Below are positions 39,381 to 51,974 of a DNA stretch of 64,000 nt, in pieces (position 1 is the stretch's first letter; every line of letters starts with the position of its first letter). The notes under the pieces were generated by a model that saw only the letters and a list, made by a program, of their open reading frames with translations, was not told where the DNA came from and searched no databases. The position numbers and the translations under genes are program-made. Source of the stretch: Acanthosepion lycidas (lineage: Eukaryota; Mollusca; Cephalopoda; Sepiida; Sepiidae); assembly GCA_963932145.1 (NCBI GenBank), contig OZ010574.1:57619732-57683731 (forward strand), in the 5' to 3' direction.

Positions 39381-42300
39381 CCATATTTATTTTTGTATAT
39401 CTTAAGTCATCAGGAAAGGGGTTTTTTTTCATTATACTATACAAATAGTTCAAATATATCTTTAATGCAGGCATAATATATACAGTATTGAAGGGAGATT
39501 ATTTCTGTTTCTTTCTTGAAACTTATAGAAGATGGGAACATATATATTTGTTATTCATGCACCATTCAGTTAGCATATCTTCAGTTTATTTCTGTGATTC
39601 TATTAAAGTCTGGAAGATTATTTGTGCGGAACCTGTCCTACAGCTGTACAGAAGACGATTTGGAAAAACTGTTTGGAAAATATGGTAAGTCATTTGTTTT
39701 ACGTTATTTATTCACCATCACTGATTGTATTAGATTCAGTTCTGGAGAAATGATGTGTGTGTATAAAAAAAAAAAAAAAAAAAAAAATACTAACACACTT
39801 TAAATTGCTACTAAAAGTTTTGTACCAGTGCAGCAAACATCAGGCAATTAAAGGAAATGAATCCAGCTTTATCAACCATATATTCCCACAGCAACTGTAC
39901 ACACCGGCCGTGTCTTTCACTTATCTGGTGGTTAATAACATAAAAGATAAGTTGTTTTCATGCCTTTATTCAGAATCTAAAAGATCAAAAATTTGATCTG
40001 TTCAGAGAATGCAATATTTCATTTCTTCCCCAAGCACAAGTTACATATTTTGAAATTCTCCATGCAAACAAATTTCCACTTCACCTCTTAATACAGAGTG
40101 TATTTCCGTTGATCAAAGATGTTGGACTTATAGGAGTTTATAGACAGCCTACTGCTAATTGATTCTGGGACCTGATTGAAAATAGAATGTGGATGGTTAA
40201 ATAATTTGTTTATATAAATGTTGTCACCTAGAAAAGGTTATTGAATGAGGAATAACCATAACCGAGATTGAAAATGAAATGGTAATCTTTATAACATCAA
40301 CAAAATACAATACTCGCCAGCGGCGTCAAGTAGGTAAACCACTGCTACATATCCATTGGTGTTCATATGTACAGTATATAACAATAGATAACAATGTGAG
40401 ATAGATGTTGTAACCAAGAAAGGGTTACTGAATGAGGAATAACCAAAACCGAGATTGGAAATGAAATGGTAATCTTTATAACGTCAACAAAATACAATAC
40501 TCACCAGCAGCATGAAGTAGGTAAACTACTGCTAGTAGTGGACTACTTAGACATTATATTACCCCCACTTACAATAGTGTCCAATGTATTTATGAGGATT
40601 GGGATATACCCATTAGTGTTCATAGATACAGTATATAACAATAAAGTTATTATCCTACTTTCTGAATGAGAATGTCCATTATCAAGGCTAAATGTAACAT
40701 CCAAGAAATTCACTTGTTTCAAATGAGTTTTAATTTGGATGTTAAACCTAGACTTTTTGAAAAATCTTATTCCCCTTTTTATATTATTACACATTCTGAG
40801 TACAATTAATTTGTCATCCCTGATATAATTCAATATCCCCCTTGTTCAAAAATTCAAGTAAATGCCATTTCACTTGCAAACCTCAGCACTATCATGACTA
40901 CCCATGGTAACAAATTGTATTTGCTCCTCTTTATTCATACAGTCTTTCTTTAATATAATATTGACCTGTGACAGAGCTTTATGATTTTTATCTGTTTGTC
41001 CATTAAGTTGGTATCTGTCTTCAATAAATTAATATATGTGTGCATATGTGCATGTATGCACACACACACACATACACAATATGTACCTTCTTAATTTGTA
41101 CACAACTTTACTACATACAGAAAAAGACATGTATAAATGAAAAAAGACTACAGTTTTCCTATTGTCTTTTTCCTTTATGCATATATATATGTATATATAT
41201 ATATATATATATTGAATCTAATTCTCTTCATACTTTCTGATTCCTAAAGATTGGAATATGTAGCTCTACAGTTAAGAAAATTTGACTTTTTCTTCATACT
41301 GCTTTGTCTATAGTGTAGACCAGGGATTCTCAACATGGTCCAGGTCAACCACCAGGGCTCCACATAGCATTTCTAGTGGTCCACAAAGAATTCATAGCCA
41401 TAAAAAATTATAACCATTTCACAAAGATGTATCTAAATTATTCATACTTTGAAGAATTAAAAAATATAATATTTTGTTTAATTACACACATGTCCATTTC
41501 AAAATGATGTAGGTATTATGCTATATTTATTATATTGCATAGGTGCTATATTCATTATAATGATGACACTTTGTATGAGAAACACCAAGATCAAGATAGT
41601 CACTGAATGGACTAAGACTGAATGACATCATCAAAATTGATTATGGTATCCTGTGTTTATCCTTGTTTACTAAAATCAATTTCAAAGTGTAAATAGACTA
41701 CTTTGTCTTTTCATTGAGTATTTTAGTGTGAAAATTGAACAGCCTAAAAGTGAAAGTAGGAGTGGTCCATTTGAAATTTGGTCCATGGGCTGAAAATGGT
41801 TGAGAAGCACTGGTGTAGACACTATTTTAGACTTTGAAAAATTGATAACTGAAAATGTTCTTCTGGACTGTAAATTTTGGAACGTTTTTAGGAACTGCCA
41901 AATTTCATTAACTATTTTTATTTATATATTCCTTTTTACATTAAGATCTGTCAAGCCTGACAACTTCCAGGGAATAAGAAATATACATTAGTACAACATG
42001 GCTGTTGTAGTAATGACATGATTCCAATCACAAAATTGGATTCAAACCTTTCATAATCTTATGTCACAAAAATAGTAAATCTTGTTGTTTCATGATCTTT
42101 TCAGGTAGCTTGACTGAGGTTCATCTCCCAGTAGATTCTTTAACAAAAAGACCAAAAGGTTTTGCTTTTATTACATATATGATTCCTGAGAATGCCGTGA
42201 CTGCATATTCGGAATTGGATGGATCAGCTTTCCAGGTAAATAGTCTTCTTTTATCTTGTAATCTTGTTAGGACATGAGCAACTTAGTTACCTTTTGTTCA

Positions 42301-43874
42301 AGACTCAATCAAGCTTTGACAATAAAATCAATATCATATTGAATTATAATTGCACCTCCAGATAAGAAACCAGAATTTTTTTTTACAAGTTTTTTGATCT
42401 GCTATATTCTTAATTTGTTGTTGCTGTGTATCAAAGTGAAACTTGACCTAATGATGGTTGATAGGTCTTTAAACTAGGTACTGCCACTTTTTTCAATATC
42501 TAAGGTTTGAAATGAATTTTTTAAAAATGAAAAAGCATTCTTGAAGCTTTCTTTTTAACTTTAATTGAAAGTTAAATGATTAAATTTACTATTTCCAGTA
42601 AGTAAAATACTCTGTTGTATTTCAAATAGAAATTATTTTTATTGGAATCGATTTTCTTTGGTTGCTTTCAGTAAAATCATTTAAAATTGGCCATTTGGAT
42701 ACATTTGTTAATTCTCGGTTTTAAAAATCTTCCAAAAAAAAAATATACATTTTTGAAACTTTATTTGAGGAATATTAACTGATTTAAAATATAATTAATC
42801 TGATTTGAAACCAATACTATTTACTTTAAGTTGAAATGTGATTGCATGCTTGTCAATGCTCGTAAATCACTTAAGTGCATCTGAAGGTGTCAGCATTTTT
42901 ATTGTTGTTCTATGGAGACTTTATCTGTTAAAACATAATTTAAGAAAATGACAGGCAAGCATCTTTTTTATATAATTTTTAAGTATTAGTAATCTTAAAA
43001 ATGTTGGAAATATTCTCTAAACTAATTCTGGGAATGTTGACTTTAAATTTACTATAGTTATTGATCTTATTTTCTGATAATGTGTATACTTTCAAAATGG
43101 GTATGTTTATACACAAAATCAAATTATTTTAAAAATCTTGGTGCAGGATGATTTATATTAAGCTTTTTAATTTTTGATTAGTAAATATAGTCTTCACTAA
43201 CTAACGAGGTTAAAGTTTTGAAGAATTTTAAAAAGATTTTTCAAACTATAAATTATAATAAAAAAAAAAATGAAATCATTTCTTGTAAAAATTTGTTATT
43301 CATCAAAAAAATTTGGCTATACCTAGTTTAAACCCAACAATCAAAGCAAAATGAAACCAGGTAATTTTAAATTTACATTCATGTTATTTACTTAATGTTG
43401 ACAAAGTTACAAGTCCGTTCACACTATTTACATTGTTCAGACTGTTGTTGTCCTCATCTTTATTGCCATATTCACAACATTTCAGCTGTGTAAGGCCCAG
43501 TGATTAAAAATGTTGGTTTATTGATCCAAAGTCACCTGACCCAAAGAGTTGAGAGTTCAATCCCTGGCCACAACAGAAAGAACAAAAACTTGGAGAGTTG
43601 AGTTATCAAGAAGGAATTAAATAAAACCGAGATATCCTAATAAGGCATGGCACATATAATTAAAACTATCTACCTACTGAATAAAGGGTCCAGTTCAAAA
43701 TTCCAGCTATCACCTGAAGAAGGCTGGAGTGTACTGCTGAAATATTGTGAATATAGCAATAAAGATGAGGACAACAAACTGAACAATGTAAATTGTGTAA
43801 AAAGGTTACAATACCTCATCTCAGAAATGTAGACAGATGTTAATTCATTTCATTTTTAATTGAGGGTTTTTTGC

Positions 43875-43908
<34 letters not shown>

Positions 43909-46900
43909 GGTAGAATGCTTCATCTACTTCCCAGTCTGATGAAGAAAGAAGAAGAAAGTAACAGAACTGGTAAATACCTATTTACTTATCTGCATTTGAC
44001 ATATGTCACTGGTGACTCTTGTGAATTTTGTAAATATACAATTGTACTGAGATTGATATGGTTCAGATTTTTATTCCTTAATTCAAATCTAATCCTGTAT
44101 GGTTTATAAAACAAGTTTTCAACAGTGTGAAATCTGACAAGATGAAAGTAAATATGGTTTTCCAATTTACGTGGTAATAGTTAGAATGAAAAAGTTTAGG
44201 ATATATATTTTTAAATTATTATTAAAAGATTAAAGATATTTTTAATTTAATTTATGAATTAAAAATATTTTATCTCAAGTTACATGGAAAAATTTTTAAA
44301 AGTTAAATTTTCAAGTTCAATGGTGATAAATGATTGTGAATGTCTGCAATTGTTTGAATGTCAAAAATCCTAAAACTTTCCTTGAAAATATTGAACTCGA
44401 AATAAGCAGAAACTGTTATTGCTAGCAATTATTTGTAATACACTTATGAAAATTTCTTCAGTGAACCAAATATGTGATATTTTGAAACTAGCAGTATAAC
44501 CTGTCTTCAACCAGGTGTTTCATTACTAGGAATTTTTGCCGTTCAATTGGAGTATTTTAAGTTTAAAGTTAGCCCACCTGAAAATCAATATTAGTAACAA
44601 CAACTGGGTGCAATTGAGGCACATCCCCAAATGGGGGGTAATTAACAATTTGAATTGGTGGGGTGGCTCTGAAAAGGGCCGTTTTTGCGTTCTCATTCTT
44701 GCAAGGAAGGAACCTCTTCCATAGACCATCATAATAACATATGATCATTTTTATAAATAATATAATTTTTTCATAATTCTAATAATCTTTTGCATTAGAT
44801 TTCAACTCTCTAAATTGATTGTATGCTGTATTTTACAGATATTAAATGTTGCCTTTGATTTTTGTGCAAAGTTTAAAAAATTCGATTCTTTTTTTTTTTA
44901 CCTTCAAGGTTGTAATTTTTCCCAGACAATTTGGGCTGAAAACTGGGGCTGAAGAATTATCTATCAAACAAAAAAAATTTCACTGAAATCAAATGAAAAC
45001 TGTGGAAACGCATAAACAACATCTAATCACACACACATATACACATACATTTTGAGAATTATAGATATAGATAATGTTAGCTGCTATTATGAGTTCAGTC
45101 CTGACTTTTTATTTTGGAAAATTTCAAAATCAGTGACTTCTACTTCATCAAATATATTTTAATGTACAAAATTTAATACAATGTTTTTTTTTAATTTTGC
45201 TGAATTTTTCCAATATTTTTGTTTTCAGGAAGAATAAAAGGTTCATCTTACCAATTAAATAAATTGCAAAAACAGAAAGAACAGGCCAGCAGGTAAGAAA
45301 TCTTTTACTTAAAAATTTCTGTGTTTAAAACATTTAAAAAATGCAAAAGAAAAATGAATTCAATAAATATAATCAAAAACAAGATAACAAAAAGATAAAA
45401 CAGTAAAATAAAAATATTTCAAAAATATTTTTCAAAGTAAAGCAAGAAGTGTTTTCTTTTGCTTTTTACCATATTTAAATCAAAATGCATTTCATTTTTT
45501 AGTTATGTTTATTTAAGAATTATTGTTTCATATTTTAAATGAAATAAAATTAATTAATGCTATAATAAATGAAATGAAATAAAATTAGTTAATGCTATAA
45601 TAAATGAAATGAAATAAAATTAATTAATGCTATAATAAATGAAATAAAATTAATTAATGCTATAATAAATGAAATAAAATTAATTAATGCTATAATAAAT
45701 GAAATGAAATAAAATTAATTAATACTATAATAAATGAAATAAAATAAAATTAATTAATGCTATAATAAATGAAATGAAATAAAATTAATTAATGCTATAA
45801 TAAATGAAATAAAATTAATTAATGCTATAATAAATGAAATAAAATTAATTAATGCTATAATAAATGAAATAAAATTAATTAATGCTATAATAAATGAAAT
45901 GAAATAAAATTAATTAATACTATAATAAATGAAATAAAATAAAATTAATTAATGCTATAATAAATGAAATGAAATAAAATTAATTAATGCTATAATAAAT
46001 GAAATAAAATTAATACTATAATAAATGAAATGAAATAAAATTAATTAATGCTATAATAAATGAAATAAAATTAATTAATGCTATAATAAATGAAATAAAA
46101 TTAATTAATGCTATAATAAAACTTTGCATAGTGGTAATGTTTTAATGAAGTTAAAATAAGCTTGTGATTGTTTTTTGTATTTAATATTGATAATATATAT
46201 TTGTCTAAAAAATCAGTATTATGATTATTTACATTTACATTATTCGGACACATGGCTTTTGGTTAGATCCATTGACTAAACCCAAAGAGTTGTGAGTTTA
46301 ATACCAGGCTACAGCAGTGGTGAACCAAAAAAGTTGGAGAGTTAACGGGAAATAACTGAGACATCTGAAAGAGGCATAGCATGTGGAACTAGAACAGTCT
46401 ACTCTGGTGGACGAAATAAAGAGTTCAGTTCAAAATTCCAATCACCTGAAGAAGACTGGAGTGTACAATGGTCAAAATGCTGTGAATATGGCAATTAAGA
46501 TTAGGATAACAGTAACTAATTATATATTTTGAATGAATATTTATCAAAATAGAAAATTATTTTCATTAAGTTGTAAAGTTTATTAGAATCTTAATTGCAT
46601 CACTAAATATCTTCTGACATTAATGTATCCTTTTTTTTAATTCGTTTAGTTCTCATAATTGGAACAGCTTATTTCTGGGTGCTAATGTGGTGGCTGACCT
46701 CATGGCCGAGAAATATGGAGTGGACAAAAGTGAGATTCTTGATCCAGTTGAGTATCTTTTGTTTTATATTCTTAGTTATTTTAATTGTATGAAACATCGT
46801 AATAATTGCAAACCACTTTCTAATTTATATGCTTTGTGCACACATGTGCGAAGACTAGCAATTAAGTGTAAATTTTATAAAATAAACAATGATGCATTTT

Positions 46901-47705
46901 ATTTTTTTTAGAAATAAAAATATTGAAAACAATAATCTGTTTGAAAAGTATACTTATATTTCTCAGATATGAATTTGTGTATGTTTAATTTCTGAAATAC
47001 CTCTACTTTAAAAAATGAAACTAACTTTCTTAGATTAAGGTGTTTCATATTAATTATTATGCCTAGGTTTTCCTTTATTTAAATTTCACTGGGATTTTAC
47101 GTAGGTGTAAACAATCACTTTTAAGCCAAAACTTTAGCAGCTCATTTAAAAGAATTTATTCTTAAATTTTTTTTGTTTTTTGTTTTTAAAAGGAAGTGGC
47201 TTTAAATAACAGTGTTATGTTTTATTTAAGTTTACAAACCATCTATCATTAGTTAGTTTTGGAAACCCCTTGAACTGCCTTATTTTAATGTATCTTTTGA
47301 ATCAACCATCAAATGCTATAGATTTTTCTTTTTTTGTAAACTAATGTTCACCCTATACAAAGGCCACTCAAGATTGAGGGTTACAGAAGGTGGTTGTTAT
47401 GTGAGTGGTAAGAGTAAAGGACACAGCTTATGAGGATATATGTGAAAGCAGGGCTGTGGAGTCAGAAAACAAAACCTTTGTGTCCGACTCCTCTATTTTT
47501 GGCACCTCCATCTATGGCTCCTCTTAATTGATTATGGCCTACAAATCTCATAAAGCCTATGCATACGCTCCTAACTTGAGTTGGCCTATATCATTATAAC
47601 TGGTTTATATCAAAGAATAAAGATATTGTGACTTTTATACCATACCTCTTCATTCTCCTTAAGTTCCAATAGACATTCAATGCAATATATATATTATATA
47701 ATATA

Positions 47706-47752
<47 letters not shown>

Positions 47753-47768
47753 ATTATATGTGTGTGTG

Positions 47769-47825
<57 letters not shown>

Positions 47826-50800
47826 TTATTTAAATATGATTTTATATGTGTTTATTGTTGTTTTAGTGTTTCTAACATTTTTAACGGACAACGTAAACTC
47901 TAGTAAAACAACCTAAATGGAGTTTCATTTTTCCATATAATATTTAAGAAAAACCAACATATCTCAAGGGTATCACTGTACTTAGATTAGGATTCAGTGC
48001 CTGTTTTGATGATTAACATTTATTTATTTTTTTTATTATAAGACCTTCAGTTGGAGCAACACAGTATACAGATTCTTAACTCCAAATAACATGTAATTGT
48101 TGTATTCATATGCAAATCTCCACCACATAAATCGCAGTTGATACTGCTGGAGGCTGAACTAATCTTAACCTTAAAGACAAAACTGATAAAGAAATAGTAG
48201 TAAATACTTTTAACTAATTATAGTTTACAATAGTAATAAACACATTAAAAGTTAGCATCAAGATGATGTTAAATATTTAGATTATATGCACAATTTTTAC
48301 TTAAATTGTATTTATTTTTAATACAATTTTTTTCAGGAATCCAGAGAAAGCCTTGGTGTGCGTATGGCATTGGGTGAGACCCAGATTGTGACAGAAACAA
48401 GAGAATTTTTGATTGAGAATGGGGTCTGCTTGGACAGCTTTAGCCAAGTAAGAAAAATCTAACAGTACTTTACATATTCGTTTTAGAAATGGTTACATTT
48501 TTATTTTTGTTTACAACTTATTTTACATTTTACCACTTATTTGGACTATATATATATGCAAAATAATAGTTTTAAAATAATATAATTATTAGTACTGTTA
48601 TATTATTAAAAGTACATATTTTGAATATAAAACTAAGTATGATGTTAGATATTATTCGGTTAATATCTTTGTTGTTTTTGCATGTTAAATCTGTACATCA
48701 ATAAATTTGTTTTTATATCAACATCTACAACAGTCATATTGCACTAATCATTATTTTCTTTTGTATTAAACAATTATTTTAATTTTAGGTTTTGGGTGTA
48801 AGAAACTAACAAATAAGTTTCCTTTTAATTAATACTATTTAATTGTAATGACAAGTCACCCTAAACTTTGTGAAATAATTTCAGGTTAATTTATAAGAAA
48901 GTACATCATCTAATTAATTAACAACAAACTCAGTGAAAATCTTTTGGCTTTTATGGTTTGGTTTGGTTTGATTTGTTTTACAGCATATCAACCTCAATGG
49001 GTTATTTAATGTCGACGAGATTTTTATTGCTAGTAATATTTTTCCAAAAATGAATTGCTAGTAATAATTTTTTCCTTCAAAAATTTATTGTGGGTAATAA
49101 AACCTATTTTTACACTTTCATAGTGTTTTGACCCTAGTGTGGTGTTAACTATTTGCTCATAGCTGGGATCCTAACAGGTGCTACCACCCCGGGTCAGGGT
49201 GGACCTAGGAACACCAGCAATTAAGAGGTGGTTCCACATTCCTCAAAACCTCCTGATCAGAAGCCTTGCTGTCGGATGTAGTTTGTCATCTTATCCAGGA
49301 CACGGATGTAGTTTATCGTCATAGCCAGGACGGTTGGCTTTTATTAGGTTGGTGCAAAAATAATGTCGTTTTCTCACACAGTAACATATGTGATAAAACG
49401 ACATTATTTTTGCACCAAACTAGTATATGTATTGTCACTGGAGTTTGATAACAAAAAGACTTCAAAGTGAAGCAGTAACGAGATATCTTCTATGATTTCA
49501 TCACTTTCATTTTTATTTATTTATTTATTTTCTGCAAAGCCATCAAATTCTTGTGACTTACTGGTTAAATCAGTTGAACACACCCCAGTTTTCCCTGGTG
49601 CAGAAGAAACTTATCCTTTATTTTGAATCCATACTGTCTTCACTTTACTGTAAATTGATGGCCTGAATAAAATTGCCATAGATAGCAGCTACAAAAAAAA
49701 AACAAAAAAATGAAAGTAAATACAATATTAATAATGCTATGTTGTCATTTTGATAAATCAGAATTTCATTTAAAATATCTAAGATTTAAAATAATTTTTT
49801 AATGTCTTTTTGTTAATTTTATTTTGGAATAATTTTTTAATACTCTGTAAAATTTTTAATGATTTTAGGCTGCAGCTCCCCGGAGCAAAACTGTGATATT
49901 AGTAAAAAATCTTCCAGCTTCAACCAAACCTTCTGAAATTTGTAATGTATTTTCAACTTATGGGACTCTTGGTCGAGTAGTGCTTCCTCCTTCTGGAATA
50001 ACAGCAATTGTAGAGTTCCTCTCTCAATCAGAAGCCAAAAAAGCCTTTAATAATCTGGCTTATACAAAGGTAAGAGTTGCTTTTGTTTTGTTAGATACAT
50101 CACTTTTATCAGTATAATTATTTTGTATTTCAGTGAAGAAATATTAGTAAATTTTTGTAAAATGTACCTCAGAATATATAGCCTTTGTAAATTCCTGTAT
50201 CTGTTAACAGCTGAAGACTCAAGCCTTATTAATTACTTGATAAATCAGTTTTATTAAAAGAAGATTGACAAAGCAAGAGCTTCAACATCATAAAGTTCAA
50301 ATTTACAGTTCAGTTTATTTTTCAGTTCAACATCTACTATAATGTATACTAAATGCATTCTTACCATGGCTCAGTTTCTGTTCACTTTTCTCATTTTAGT
50401 TCTTACATATTCCACTGTATTTAGAATGGGCTCCAATGGGAACATTCACCAGCCCAACACAGCCAAAAGAAAAGTCTTCAGAAACTAACACAACAGAAGA
50501 AAATAAAAATTCAAAGGTAATATTTTGTTGTCTTAATTAAGGTGTGTTAAACTTATATTTCACTAAAAAGGTTTTTATATCCTATACATATATATATATA
50601 TATATAAGACATTTTCATGTTTACACATTCTTTTTATAGATACAAATATCTAAGTAAATGCTCTGTTTATAATAAACAGTATTAATAACATTTACCAGCC
50701 TGAATATCCAAGAAATTTTCATAGAAAATATTCGTCCTTCGACAGGAATTGAAGCTGTATCCTATAGGGAACCGTCATTTAGCCTGACGTGCCTTAACCG

Positions 50801-51939
50801 ATTGGGCCACAGAGGATTGTTCGGTTAGCAAGGTCAATTTTATTGCTTTTAAACTACGATCTTCCATGAATCTCTTATGTACATTCATATCTGCTCAATG
50901 CGTATCCAAATTTAAACAAATGACGTCACACATTATTAAATGGACAAAGTCCCACAATTGTTTTAAGAAATTTTTATGTTTATACATTCTTTTTATAGAT
51001 ACAAATATCTTAAAATAATTAGCAGTAAAATCGACCTTGCTAACTGTGGCCCAATCAGTTAAGGCACATCAGGCTCTATGACAGTTCCGTATAGGATACA
51101 GGTTCGATTCCTGTCGAAGGAGGAATATTTTCTATGAAAATTTCTCAGACATTCAGGCCGGTAAATGTTATTAATACTGTTTATTATAAACAGAGCATTT
51201 ACTTAAATATTTGTATCTATAAAAAGAATGTATAAAAATAAAAATGTCTTAAAATAATTGTTGGACTTTGTCCATTTAATAATATATATATATTTTAGGA
51301 TATTATGTCAAAAACATGTCAAAATGGCTACACAATTGCAGTTGTTTCAATGCATTTCATCAGGCAATTGTAAATTACTTGCACGTGAATAATTTATTTA
51401 GATTTAAAAGCAAAATACAACCTTTTTACAAAAAATGGTGGGGTGGTTATAAGATTAGTGGGCTTTACACAGATCAACCAATTCAATATGACCTCGTTGA
51501 ATTTAAACTAAGTAAGGAAGCAAAAATTAAGAAATTATTTTTCATAAATGGGTCATGACCCGTAGATTGGCAGTCAATGACAACACAAACATGAAACAAG
51601 AACAGATGTTAATGGATACATATTATACACGTCTTATATGAAGAATCTTTAGTCAACAGTTACATATTAATTTACCAAGTAATTCTGTATGTTTAAATTA
51701 TTTACTGGTTTCTTAAAGAAGCTATTTATTCATCAACTAAAATAAATTGTTTGCTCGCCAGTAATTTACAATCACCTGATGAGATGCATCGAAACACGAC
51801 TGCAATTGTGTAGCAATTTTGACATGTTTTTGATGAAATATCCTAAAATAAATAATATTGCTCTACTTTGTATTGAGCCCTCTTTTAAATTAAATGTTAC
51901 ATGCATTGGAATTGTACTCTATTCGTTCTCATCTTACCT

Positions 51940-51974
<35 letters not shown>

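Larger units (their letters stand above)
36584..39608 (+). other. intron 11 of RBM19
   Basis: It holds an R1 SINE (37099-37432), a tandem pair of foldbacks (38130-39020), a near-perfect palindrome (39051-39243) and (TA)n tracts. 37440-38120 is featureless. Confidence 0.75.
39685..42104 (+). other. intron 12 of RBM19
   Basis: It contains R4 repeats and a Penelope-like relic (40221-40910), (CA)n/(TA)n near 41058 and 41185, and a hAT MITE (41321-41812). Confidence 0.75.
45293..46649 (+). other. intron 15; minisatellite and R1 SINE
   Basis: It is occupied mainly by an 18-unit minisatellite (45541-46120) and a plus R1 SINE (46248-46512). Confidence 0.75.
48448..49868 (+). other. intron 17; R3 repeat and mariner MITE
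   Basis: 48460-48960 and 49430-49860 show nothing recognisable; repeats between are listed separately. Confidence 0.6.

Noticed and set aside
45541-46120. CRISPR-like array
   Set aside because: Units are directly adjacent with no unique spacers; it is a eukaryotic minisatellite in an intron.
47709-47903. Ile-Tyr-rich ORF over 47.7-47.9 kb
   Set aside because: Translation of (TA)n/(TG)n simple repeat.
51035-51120. Possible functional tRNA gene (perfect B box, A-box-like sequence)
   Set aside because: The acceptor stem and D-arm do not pair properly, and the sequence lies in an inverted repeat with a second degenerate copy; better explained as a tRNA-derived SINE.
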